Assembly: GCA_015258715.1 (NCBI GenBank) | Contig: JABZHR010000008.1 | Coordinates: forward strand, 1 to 43,722 | DNA length: 43,722 nt | Source: Atopobium sp. | Lineage (GTDB): Bacteria > Actinomycetota > Coriobacteriia > Coriobacteriales > Atopobiaceae | Direction: 5' to 3' | Part shown: piece by piece, positions 15,933 through 21,917 of the stretch | How the letters are laid out: every line of letters begins with the position of its first letter | Position numbering within the stretch: the first letter of the stretch is position 1 | The notes under the pieces: generated by a model | The model's database searches: none | What the model was told of the DNA's origin: nothing | The model's input: only the letters and a program-made list of their open reading frames with translations | Made by a program: the position numbers and the translations under genes

Positions 15933-16111
15933 TTGTTCTTCCTTATGTCGTTCACGATCGCTGCGATAAGAATAGCATTGATGACCAGTAGGCCTGCGAA
16001 TATGACCCAGACCGACAGGGTCCCTAGTCCGGCGAGAATGAATAGAAGAATGAAAACGGTGAGGAAGATGGACAGGAACCCGTATACGGTTGTCATTTCT
16101 TCGTCGTTCAT
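15929..16111 (-). CDS. two-helix membrane protein
   Basis: A 60-residue protein with two membrane segments (GFLSIFLTVFILLFILAGL and WVIFAGLLVINAILIAAIV) and a short basic end (DIRKNK). The ATG at 16111 overlaps the upstream stop. It could be holin-like in shape, but it is far from the lysis genes. Confidence 0.7.
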   Translation of the reverse strand: MNDEEMTTVYGFLSIFLTVFILLFILAGLGTLSVWVIFAGLLVINAILIAAIVNDIRKNK

Positions 16112-16719
16112 CGGACGTCCTCCGGTTTCGGTAGATCGAGAATATATCCATTGCGGGAACGGACAGCGCGTCCGCTTCGGAGATCCCGCCATCCCCAGTT
16201 CTCATCGGTGTACGACTGGGAAATGCCGGCCATGCCGTACAGGTCTCCCACGGTCGCCACGTCGTACTGGTCGCAGATGCTGATCAAGTGATTCAGGACA
16301 TCCTCGGCCTCGCTGCGAGTTGCGAATATGATGGACTCGAGATTGTGCTCCCGACGGTCCCTCTGAGTGTACGTCCGCTCGGTTGGAGTCTCACGACGTC
16401 CGTACGTCCGATTGGAATATGAGGTGTAGGTCTTGTTACTGCGAGAGCGCTGAGGACCACCGTCGCCTCCGAAGAGCAGACGGTCGATCCCAGATGTGAA
16501 TATGTCGCTCACGGCGTTCTTGACGCTGGGGAGGGCAATATCCCAGAGAAGGTACTGACCCACCTCCTTGACGTCCTCGGCGAAGAACGCCTGAAGCGCC
16601 TGCTTACCGAGACTGCCCTTGTCGATTCGCGCCGGAGTCTTGACGACCCTTTCAACGGCGGGCTTGGTCTTCCGTGAGTTGGATGGGAAATCCCCACGCA
16701 CGGGTACGTTATCGGTCAT
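16108..16719 (-). CDS. hypothetical protein with C-terminal conserved domain
   Basis: A 203-residue protein. The middle (about 105-145) is rich in Arg, Ser, Thr and Tyr and probably disordered. The C-terminal part (SIIFATRSEAEDVLNHL to NGYILDLPKPE) matches a domain I have seen in many Gram-positive phages near membrane proteins of this type. The ATG at 16719 follows GAAGGAGCGAAC. No function is known to me. Confidence 0.65.
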   Translation of the reverse strand: MTDNVPVRGDFPSNSRKTKPAVERVVKTPARIDKGSLGKQALQAFFAEDVKEVGQYLLWDIALPSVKNAVSDIFTSGIDRLLFGGDGGPQRSRSNKTYTSYSNRTYGRRETPTERTYTQRDRREHNLESIIFATRSEAEDVLNHLISICDQYDVATVGDLYGMAGISQSYTDENWGWRDLRSGRAVRSRNGYILDLPKPEDVR

Positions 16720-16737
16720 GTTCGCTCCTTCTGATAT

Positions 16738-16767
16738 GCGGGGCCCCAGGTCTCCCCAGGGCCCCGC
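16738..16767 (-). other. GC-rich hairpin in a gene leader (copy 2)
   Basis: GCGGGGCCC at 16738-16746 pairs perfectly with GGGCCCCGC at 16759-16767. The loop CAGGTCTCCCCA is identical to that of the hairpin at 8273-8300. It again lies between a stop codon and a ribosome binding site, with no T-run. Confidence 0.7.
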
Positions 16768-16776
16768 TCGGGTTTC

Positions 16777-17211
16777 TCAGGCCTCGATCGTCTTGAACAC
16801 GTCCGGCCGCTCTTTCTTGGCCTGGTCAAGGAGGGCCTTGGGCATGACGCCGTTGAAGAACTTAATGCTCTTCTTCTCGTCCTCCAGCAAGCTCAGAACG
16901 AACTCGTCGTAGAAGATGCTGTCCTTGAACTTGGCAAGGATCTCAGGCGACTTCTGGAATCGTTTGCCGTCGGACGACCGCTCGCCGTAGGCCTTGTCGA
17001 CGATGGTGCGGAAATAATCGAACAGCTTGAACTTGTCTTTCGTGGTCCAGTCCTCGGGCTTTCGGGACATGAACGCCTGAAGCGTGTCCGTGAACCCACC
17101 CGGCTCCGACTGCTGGAGGTCGATCAGGTCCACCTTGTTCATGTGGAACCAGAGGGTCTCGGTGACCATGTCGCCGTCGAAGGTCTCGGCGCTGACGTTC
17201 ATCTTGATCAT
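16777..17211 (-). CDS. hypothetical phage protein, 144 residues
   Basis: Contains WFHMNKVDLIDLQ, then KAYGERSSDGKRFQKSPE and FFNGVMPKALL, a pattern found in a Gram-positive phage family sometimes labelled a tail assembly chaperone. I am not certain of that label, and the location among early membrane genes argues against a tail role. I chose ATG at 17211 because AAAGGTATATCC precedes it; a longer reading to 17286 lacks one. Confidence 0.65.
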   Translation of the reverse strand: MIKMNVSAETFDGDMVTETLWFHMNKVDLIDLQQSEPGGFTDTLQAFMSRKPEDWTTKDKFKLFDYFRTIVDKAYGERSSDGKRFQKSPEILAKFKDSIFYDEFVLSLLEDEKKSIKFFNGVMPKALLDQAKKERPDVFKTIEA

Positions 17212-17222
17212 GGATATACCTT

Positions 17223-17384
17223 TCAGTCCATCGAGTTGAGAGTAGTGGCTGCGAGCGACTTGGTCTGCTTGACAATATGGTCCCACGAGGTCTTCTCGTC
17301 GAACTTGTCGCTCTTCTGGATGACGCGCTTGACTGTCTTGCCGTTCTCGGTGAGGGTAACCACCACGGCCGCCTGAAGCTCCAT
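17223..17384 (-). CDS. small hypothetical protein, 53 residues
   Basis: Starts MELQAAVVVTLTENG and ends TTLNSMD. The ATG at 17384 has GAAAGGAACGAACG upstream and follows the hairpin leader at 17412-17436. Predicted beta hairpin then helix. No family recognised. Confidence 0.65.
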   Translation of the reverse strand: MELQAAVVVTLTENGKTVKRVIQKSDKFDEKTSWDHIVKQTKSLAATTLNSMD

Positions 17385-17411
17385 CGTTCGTTCCTTTCTG
17401 AAAATGAGAAA

Positions 17412-17436
17412 CCTAGAACCCGAGTTGGGTTCTAGG
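17412..17436 (-). other. CCTAGAACCC-family hairpin, copy 2
   Basis: CCTAGAACCC (17412-17421) and GGGTTCTAGG (17427-17436) form a perfect 10-bp stem with a 5-nt loop. On the minus strand TTTCTC follows, then a ribosome binding site. It could act as a weak terminator or an RNA leader structure. Confidence 0.75.
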
Positions 17437-17447
17437 GGTGAGTAGGA

Positions 17448-17714
17448 TCAGTCGGTGGTCTCTTCGACGAGCTCAGCGTCCACGACGTCGGCGTCCGATT
17501 CGATGGCGGCGGGAGCCTCGTCATCACTGTCGCTGGAGTTAGCAAGGGCCTTCACCAGGACGAGCGCGGCGAAACCGGCTGCGGCGGGCAGCACGTAACG
17601 CGCACTCTTCTTGGCGACGGCACCGAGCTTGGTCCAGTTGACGGCGATGATGGGGGTCTCGTCTTCAACGGTCTCGGAGTGCTCGACAACGATGGGAGCG
17701 GTGTTCTCGGACAT
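17448..17714 (-). CDS. single-pass membrane protein
   Basis: An 88-residue protein with a soluble N-terminus, one membrane segment (VLPAAAGFAALVLVKAL, about 41-57) and a very acidic C-terminal tail (DSDDE, then ESDADVVDAELVEE). ATG at 17714 with GAAAGGAACTCTC upstream, driven by the TATAAT box at 17744-17749. Confidence 0.7.
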   Translation of the reverse strand: MSENTAPIVVEHSETVEDETPIIAVNWTKLGAVAKKSARYVLPAAAGFAALVLVKALANSSDSDDEAPAAIESDADVVDAELVEETTD

Positions 17715-17743
17715 GAGAGTTCCTTTCGAGTTGATGGGGTCTC

Positions 17744-17749
17744 ATTATA
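17744..17749 (-). promoter_or_regulatory. TATAAT -10 box, GAGACC-type promoter P2
   Basis: The minus strand reads CACTATAATGAGACCC. Perfect -10 consensus, with TTTCGC about 15 bases upstream as in P4. It lies 30 bases before the ATG at 17714. Confidence 0.65.
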
Positions 17750-17801
17750 GTGCGTGCAGAATTTGCGAAAGCCTATGCCCTCTGTTGGAGGGCACGGCCG
17801 G

Positions 17802-18041
17802 TTACTTGGTCGAGGGGGTCTTCATGGAGTCGATGGTCTCGGCAAGATTATCGGCGTACTGTTGTCCGGCCTTGTCGCCGACGTATGAGCCGAGGACACC
17901 ACTGCCAATGCCGTATATGGCGGTCAATGCCACTCCCGCTGGAGGACAGAGAGCGCCGATAATAGCACTAGCGGCGATGCTGGCGGATGTCGAGGCGACA
18001 AGGGATACGGCCTTGTATCCGGTGGTCTCTTTGAAACTCAT
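17802..18041 (-). CDS. glycine-rich membrane protein
   Basis: About 79 residues with a long Gly/Ala/Ser-rich hydrophobic region (SIAASAIIGALCPPAGVALTA...). Two ATG codons lie at 18047 and 18041; the second has GAAAGGA at a better distance (seven bases), so I chose it. The shape recalls glycine-zipper membrane proteins. No known function. Confidence 0.65.
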   Translation of the reverse strand: MSFKETTGYKAVSLVASTSASIAASAIIGALCPPAGVALTAIYGIGSGVLGSYVGDKAGQQYADNLAETIDSMKTPSTK

Positions 18042-18066
18042 GGTCATTCCTTTCTAGATGGGTCTC

Positions 18067-18072
18067 ATCATA
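18067..18072 (-). promoter_or_regulatory. TATGAT -10 box, GAGACC-type promoter P3
   Basis: The minus strand reads GGTTATGATGAGACCC, a one-base variant of the TATAAT box with the same downstream GAGACCC. It lies about 26 bases before the gene starting at 18041. Confidence 0.5.
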
Positions 18073-18085
18073 ACCTATGCTCTTC

Positions 18086-18817
18086 TTACGACAGCTTGAA
18101 CCACTTCTCCTTGGGTTCGACGACGAAGTCAACGACCACGACAGCCTTTCCGTCATCCGAGACCTGAGCGCCGTAGTGTACCTCGATCTGCCTCTGCTCA
18201 TTCCAACCAAGTTGATCGCCCAAGGAAATACCCTCGAGGCCGATGCCGGCATAGAACTCATTGAGGCTGACGCACATCTCACGGAGGAGAGTGTAGTTGA
18301 GCTCGTTAACGACGCGGTCGATCTTGTTGACAGTGGACTTGAAATAACGGCCGCTGTAGGCGTCGTAGAACAGGACGTCGCCCTCACCGCAAACCACAGC
18401 AGCGTCACGAGGATATGGATCCATCTTGGACGCGGCATTCTGGGAGATCGTCTTCTCCTCCGGACCAAGGCGATCCTGTACGGAGGCGCGATAACGGTCG
18501 TACACTTGACGCGTGCCCTCGTAGGCGAGGAGCAGAGATGACTCACGCTTGACCGAGATGCTGTGGGCTCCGATGACACAAGCGCCGGTGGCCAATATGG
18601 CGATGGCTGGAGGAGCGTAGATCTTAGCGTAGATCTTGATTCGCTGCTCCTTGGTGAGGCGCTGGAAGTCGTCAATATCCCACTCCTGCATCTGGCGGTC
18701 CGCATGGACGCTCAGGGCGACCGACGCTCCGAGGCCCAGCAGCGCCAGTCCGGTGAGGATATGGTGCGAGTTGCGTACGACGAAGTCCTGGGTAGCCTTA
18801 ACGAATGCGAGGTTCAT
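18086..18817 (-). CDS. DUF6353-like membrane protein 2
   Basis: A 243-residue relative of the protein at 14866-15792. Both have an N-terminal hydrophobic segment after a short helix (ILTGLALLGLGASVALS, about 20-36), a second one around 70-85 (AIAILATGACVIGAHSI), a shared IxAHxI/S element and a C-terminal soluble domain ending in a hydrophobic strand. The ATG at 18817 follows GAGGAGAGCAA. Two copies in one genome suggest partner or specialised roles. Confidence 0.65.
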   Translation of the reverse strand: MNLAFVKATQDFVVRNSHHILTGLALLGLGASVALSVHADRQMQEWDIDDFQRLTKEQRIKIYAKIYAPPAIAILATGACVIGAHSISVKRESSLLLAYEGTRQVYDRYRASVQDRLGPEEKTISQNAASKMDPYPRDAAVVCGEGDVLFYDAYSGRYFKSTVNKIDRVVNELNYTLLREMCVSLNEFYAGIGLEGISLGDQLGWNEQRQIEVHYGAQVSDDGKAVVVVDFVVEPKEKWFKLS

Positions 18818-19002
18818 TTGCTCTCCTCTCCGATCTTGATGAGTTCAGTTCGCAAGCCCTCAATAGCGACCGGGTCACTGAGAGCATTGCGGAGCATCTT
18901 CTTGGCCACCATCGGGTCGACGTCGGCGGGGACCTTGAGTGTGACCTTCCGAGTATTGGTGACCAGATCAGGTTCGTCGAATGCCATCTCGAACTCGTCC
19001 AT
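18814..19002 (-). CDS. small acidic hypothetical protein
   Basis: A 62-residue protein starting MDEFEMAFDEPD, with TRKVTLKVPADVDPMVAKKML following. The ATG at 19002 is preceded by AGAAAGGAACGCAT. It overlaps the start of the membrane protein gene by four bases. No family recognised. Confidence 0.65.
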   Translation of the reverse strand: MDEFEMAFDEPDLVTNTRKVTLKVPADVDPMVAKKMLRNALSDPVAIEGLRTELIKIGEESK

Positions 19003-19025
19003 ATGCGTTCCTTTCTATCGAGAAA

Positions 19026-19050
19026 CCTAGAACCCGGGTTGGGTTCTAGG
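19026..19050 (-). other. CCTAGAACCC-family hairpin, copy 3
   Basis: CCTAGAACCC (19026-19035) pairs with GGGTTCTAGG (19041-19050), loop GGGTT. The leader from here to the ribosome binding site is nearly identical to the block upstream of the gene starting at 9682, about 9.3 kb away. Confidence 0.75.
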
Positions 19051-19056
19051 GGTGTG

Positions 19057-19203
19057 TCAGAGATTGTGATCGATGTTGGTGGGATTGGTGAAATCCTGCT
19101 TCGAGATCTTGTAACGAGAAAGTACCCACTTGACGATGGCGTAAATGCCAACGCAGTAGATGACAGACTTGACAAGGTTCTCGACGAGGCGGGAGATCAG
19201 CAT
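19057..19203 (-). CDS. small membrane protein, 48 residues
   Basis: Starts MLISRLVENLVKSVIYC and ends PTNIDHNL, with one hydrophobic segment (VIYCVGIYAIVKWVL). The ATG at 19203 has GAAAGGACCGATC upstream and lies 27 bases after a TATAAT box. It is followed by hairpin copy 3. Confidence 0.65.
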   Translation of the reverse strand: MLISRLVENLVKSVIYCVGIYAIVKWVLSRYKISKQDFTNPTNIDHNL

Positions 19204-19230
19204 GATCGGTCCTTTCGGTCTATAGGTCTC

Positions 19231-19236
19231 ATTATA
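19231..19236 (-). promoter_or_regulatory. TATAAT -10 box, GAGACC-type promoter P4
   Basis: The minus strand reads GGGCATATAATGAGACC, identical over these 17 bases to P1. TTTTCGC lies 15 bases upstream of the box. Confidence 0.65.
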
Positions 19237-19258
19237 TGCCCTGCTGATTCTGCGAAAA

Positions 19259-19282
19259 CCTAGAACCCGTGAAGGTTCTAGG
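19259..19282 (-). terminator. CCTAGAACCC-family hairpin, copy 4, terminator-like
   Basis: CCTAGAACC (19259-19267) pairs with GGTTCTAGG (19274-19282). On the minus strand TTTTCGC follows, then promoter P4. Stem plus short T-run between a gene end and a promoter fits an intrinsic terminator. Confidence 0.55.
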
Positions 19283-19290
19283 CGTGAGAG

Positions 19291-19524
19291 TCACTTCTTG
19301 GTAGAGTTCTGTCGGAAGATCTTCTCGATCTCGGCCCAATCTTCTTCGAGATACTTCTCTACATCGTCGGTCTCCTGGGCGGACGGAGTCGAGGTAGCCT
19401 TAAGGAGATGCCGCTGGTGGCGGACGGTCTTCTTGAGCTCCTTGATCTGCTGGGCCTGGGAGTAGACGGTGTACAGAAACATGACGAAGGAGATGAAACC
19501 GAATGCGATGAAGAGGTTGGACAT
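19291..19524 (-). CDS. membrane-anchored coiled-coil protein
   Basis: A 77-residue protein with an N-terminal membrane segment (LFIAFGFISFVMFLYTVYS, about 4-22), then a polar helix rich in Gln, Lys and Glu. The ATG at 19524 has GAAAGGAATGC upstream and follows promoter P5. Type I membrane anchors of this size are common in phages; role unknown. Confidence 0.7.
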   Translation of the reverse strand: MSNLFIAFGFISFVMFLYTVYSQAQQIKELKKTVRHQRHLLKATSTPSAQETDDVEKYLEEDWAEIEKIFRQNSTKK

Positions 19525-19550
19525 GATGCATTCCTTTCGTGAGGGGTCTC

Positions 19551-19556
19551 GTTATA
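19551..19556 (-). promoter_or_regulatory. TATAAC -10 box, GAGACC-type promoter P5
   Basis: The minus strand reads GGTATATAACGAGACCCC. TTGGAA, 18 bases upstream, is a plausible -35 box. It lies 27 bases before the ATG at 19524. Confidence 0.6.
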
Positions 19557-19576
19557 TACCTTGCAAAATCCGCGTT

Positions 19577-19603
19577 CCAATTTTCCCACCCGGGAATTTT
19601 TGG
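19577..19603 (-). other. AT-rich hairpin upstream of promoter P5
   Basis: CCAATTTTCCC (19577-19587) pairs with GGGAATTTTTGG (19592-19603) with one bulge. It overlaps the -35 region of P5, so it may act as an operator or be a secondary terminator after the gene at 19668-19946. Confidence 0.5.
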
Positions 19604-19628
19604 ATTTCGAAAATCAGAAGCTTTGCGA

Positions 19629-19661
19629 AAAACCTAGAACCCTTGTGGGGTCCTAGGTTTT
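19629..19661 (-). terminator. bidirectional intrinsic terminator, CCTAGAACCC family
   Basis: AAAACCTAGAACCC (19629-19642) pairs with GGGTCCTAGGTTTT (about 19648-19661) with one mismatch. On the minus strand the stem ends in a T5 run. It directly follows the gene at 19668-19946. This is the clearest terminator of the family. Confidence 0.75.
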
Positions 19662-19667
19662 CGTGTC

Positions 19668-19946
19668 TCAGATGCGGATCTTGGCGACGAATCCGAGTGC
19701 CTTGGAGGCGACTGGGAAGATTTGCTCAGCCTTCACGATGGCTAGGATTCCGAGGATGGAGCCTGCGGCGCCCACCACGGCATCGGGGCTGGGGCAGAAA
19801 CGACGGTGCTTTGCGTCTTGGATCTGCTCAAGCTCCTTGATGCTGCGGAGAGCTTCGCGATAGGCTTCACTGTCGGGATCCATGCCGTCGATGAAAGCAT
19901 AAGCCTCTTCGAGGGCCTTCTTGGTGTTCGGCTTGTTGTCGGACAT
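19668..19946 (-). CDS. hypothetical protein with hydrophobic C-terminus
   Basis: A 92-residue protein: an acidic helical N-terminal half (KKALEEAYAFIDGMD, then ELEQIQDAKHR) and a hydrophobic C-terminal half (GAAGSILGILAIVKAE, then SKALGFVAKIRI). It has the appearance of a short membrane-associating phage protein found beside lysis genes. ATG at 19946 with GAAAGGAATACC upstream, after promoter P6. Confidence 0.65.
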   Translation of the reverse strand: MSDNKPNTKKALEEAYAFIDGMDPDSEAYREALRSIKELEQIQDAKHRRFCPSPDAVVGAAGSILGILAIVKAEQIFPVASKALGFVAKIRI

Positions 19947-19972
19947 GGTATTCCTTTCAAATGAGGGGTATC

Positions 19973-19978
19973 ATTATA
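19973..19978 (-). promoter_or_regulatory. TATAAT -10 box, promoter P6
   Basis: The minus strand reads GGTCTATAATGATACCCC, a GATACC variant of the common downstream element. TGACCA lies 18 bases upstream as a possible -35 box. It lies 27 bases before the ATG at 19946. Confidence 0.6.
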
Positions 19979-19999
19979 GACCATGTCGATCCCGCGTGG

Positions 20000-20317
20000 T
20001 CAGGCGACCTCGGAGACCTTCAGAGTGGCGGTGTCTTTCTTGGTCATGTCCTCGGCAGGGGTCTCCAGAGCGGCGTAGACCTCCTGGTTCTTGTGGTCCA
20101 CGTGGAGAACGCCGTCGACCTTGGGCTCGTAGCCCTTGGCCGCAAGACCGAGGAGAGCGCCCAGGAACGTGTCCAGAGCGGTGATGGTGCCAACAACAGC
20201 CTCAGGGTGCGGGAAACCCCACAGGCCCGCCAACGCTAGGTACAGGGTGGCGAGGGCAGGAAGCAGAATCTGGGCAATCCACTTCAGCGTGTTGTAGGTC
20301 TGATTCGACAGCGACAT
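20000..20317 (-). CDS. holin (r1t-type)
   Basis: A 105-residue protein with two membrane segments (IAQILLPALATLYLALAGLWG, about 14-34, and VVGTITALDTFLGALLGLAA, about 41-60) and a polar C-terminus. The sequence TYNTLKWIAQ followed by LPALATLY matches r1t-type phage holins, which form membrane holes for endolysin release. The ATG at 20317 has GAAAGGACAAGCGCT upstream. It overlaps the end of the gene at 20202-20642 by 116 bases in another frame. Confidence 0.8.
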   Translation of the reverse strand: MSLSNQTYNTLKWIAQILLPALATLYLALAGLWGFPHPEAVVGTITALDTFLGALLGLAAKGYEPKVDGVLHVDHKNQEVYAALETPAEDMTKKDTATLKVSEVA

Positions 20318-20642
20318 AGCGCTTGTCCTTTCTTCGGGTGTCAGGAAAATGGATCGGAAGCCTGTTCACGGCGTCCATTACCTTTTCGGCAGTCCCGTTT
20401 CCGCCGAAAGTGTGGTAGGGCTGATACAGATACTTCTGCAAGTCCTCAAACTCATCGATGGTGATGTAACCACGGGACAGATATGCGGTTCCCATAGCTA
20501 CAATCTGGTTATGGGCTAGACCTAGCATCAACTGCGTCTTGGCGTCATGCCTTTCCGCACGTTTCTGGAGATATGCCCAGAGACCAGTACTAGTAAGAAC
20601 GGAGCCGAATATGGTAATCACGAGCTCCACTGTATGAGACAT
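20202..20642 (-). CDS. second holin-like membrane protein
   Basis: A 146-residue frame. The first 95 residues have one membrane segment (VELVITIFGSVLTSTGLW, about 5-22), then a helical part with LMLGLAHNQIVAMG and EFEDLQKYLYQPY, a pattern seen in holin-like proteins of Gram-positive phages, where the protein usually ends near VNRLPI. Here no stop follows; the frame runs on for about 50 Pro/Ser-rich residues, the last part inside the holin gene. The true end may be natural or reflect a lost stop. Confidence 0.65.
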   Translation of the reverse strand: MSHTVELVITIFGSVLTSTGLWAYLQKRAERHDAKTQLMLGLAHNQIVAMGTAYLSRGYITIDEFEDLQKYLYQPYHTFGGNGTAEKVMDAVNRLPIHFPDTRRKDKRYVAVESDLQHAEVDCPDSASCPRHPVPSVGGPVGFPAP

Positions 20643-21917
20643 TCAGCCTCCGATAGAAACGATTGGACGCACGCCGTACTTCTCGGTCCACTGGGCCCAA
20701 GTGACGCGACGCTGATCACCATAGTACAGGCCGAAGTAGTCCTTAGATATCTGATCCCGGAGCCAGAAAGACTCGCCCGGTGTCGGAATCGGGTTGCCGA
20801 CACGGAAATACGAGAACTGACGAGAGATCGGACCGATAGTGTGTGTGTCGCCGTTGATGCGGTTGTGCACAAGATATGACCCGAACATCTCGAACTCGGA
20901 CGGAATGGTGAGCTGTGGATACTCCCAGGTCCAGTCCTTCTCCGTGCGCTCCCAGGCATTCCCGGTGTTCTCGTAACCGTGCGGCTCCATAACGGGGAAC
21001 GTCCGGAAGTCCGACATGGCGAAGACCTGGGTAAGCGTGGAGAAACGCACCATACCGTTGGAGTAGTCCCGTCGCATCTTGGAGCCATTCCAGCCGTATT
21101 CGCACCATCCAGACTCGCCAATATTGTCGATTCCGAGGTTCCGGTCGCTCATGACCGTGATTCGGTGCTGGTTCTCGCCATTCGGGTAGTCCAGCCAGCG
21201 GTCGAAGTCGACAATGATCCACTTGCAGGAATTATCGTTGTACTGCCAGTAGTCGCCCAGCCACAAGCCGTCAAACGTCCCGTTTCGAATGGCTGCTTTC
21301 TGTGCGGGCGTCATGACCCTGCCCAGGTTGTTGCCACGAGTGATGACTCGCTTGAGATTCGGGTCATTGTTGAAGGCGTTGAGGAAATCGTTCTTGTTGT
21401 TCAGAGCGATCTGCTTGGGCTGCATGACACTCTGAGCCCACTGAGCATACTGAGCGCCGACCCTACCGCGACAGTCCGTGACTTCGAAGTCCGTGTTCGT
21501 CTTGGCTCCCCTGGGGACCCGAATATAGGCGATGATGACTTCGAATGTATCGTTCGTCTGAGTCGGCTGCGGAACACCGCCACCAGAAGTTCCCTGAATA
21601 ACACGGGTGCCGGCGGAGCGAACGCTAGGTGTCTTGTCGACTCTGAGAACTATGGCGTCATAGCGGTCTCCGTCCGTAGCACCCTCGGTGAGTGCGTAGA
21701 CCTTGTTCGCGTCGTTCTCAATCCAATGCCCCTTGATCCAGGCGCGGCCAGACTGAACGACGATCTCTCGTCCAGAGCCTTTGGCTGCCTGGTACCCCCG
21801 ACCCCAGTTCTGGAATATGCCGTCCGAGATGACTCCGTCGAACATGCGGCCGAAGTCGTCAGCGGAGTACTTCCGGTCCCCATTGATGGAGACGAAGAAT
21901 CCTGATTTCTCTGTCAT
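20643..21917 (-). CDS. tail fibre or receptor-binding protein
   Basis: A 424-residue protein. The N-terminus (SGFFVSINGDRKYSADDFGRM) resembles baseplate/upper fibre proteins that dock to the tail tip. The middle is Gln/Asn-rich with a short helical stretch. The C-terminal part (SFWLRDQISKDYFGLYYGD to GVRPIVSIGG) resembles DUF6273, a formylglycine-enzyme or lectin-like fold found in adhesins. It is the likely host-recognition protein because it ends the tail module before the holins. ATG at 21917 overlaps the preceding gene. Confidence 0.72.
   Translation of the reverse strand: MTEKSGFFVSINGDRKYSADDFGRMFDGVISDGIFQNWGRGYQAAKGSGREIVVQSGRAWIKGHWIENDANKVYALTEGATDGDRYDAIVLRVDKTPSVRSAGTRVIQGTSGGGVPQPTQTNDTFEVIIAYIRVPRGAKTNTDFEVTDCRGRVGAQYAQWAQSVMQPKQIALNNKNDFLNAFNNDPNLKRVITRGNNLGRVMTPAQKAAIRNGTFDGLWLGDYWQYNDNSCKWIIVDFDRWLDYPNGENQHRITVMSDRNLGIDNIGESGWCEYGWNGSKMRRDYSNGMVRFSTLTQVFAMSDFRTFPVMEPHGYENTGNAWERTEKDWTWEYPQLTIPSEFEMFGSYLVHNRINGDTHTIGPISRQFSYFRVGNPIPTPGESFWLRDQISKDYFGLYYGDQRRVTWAQWTEKYGVRPIVSIGG

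Noticed and set aside
20643..21917. Diversity-generating retroelement target in the tail fibre
   Set aside because: The C-terminus resembles a lectin-like fold often used as such a target, but I see no reverse transcriptase or template repeat in the window.
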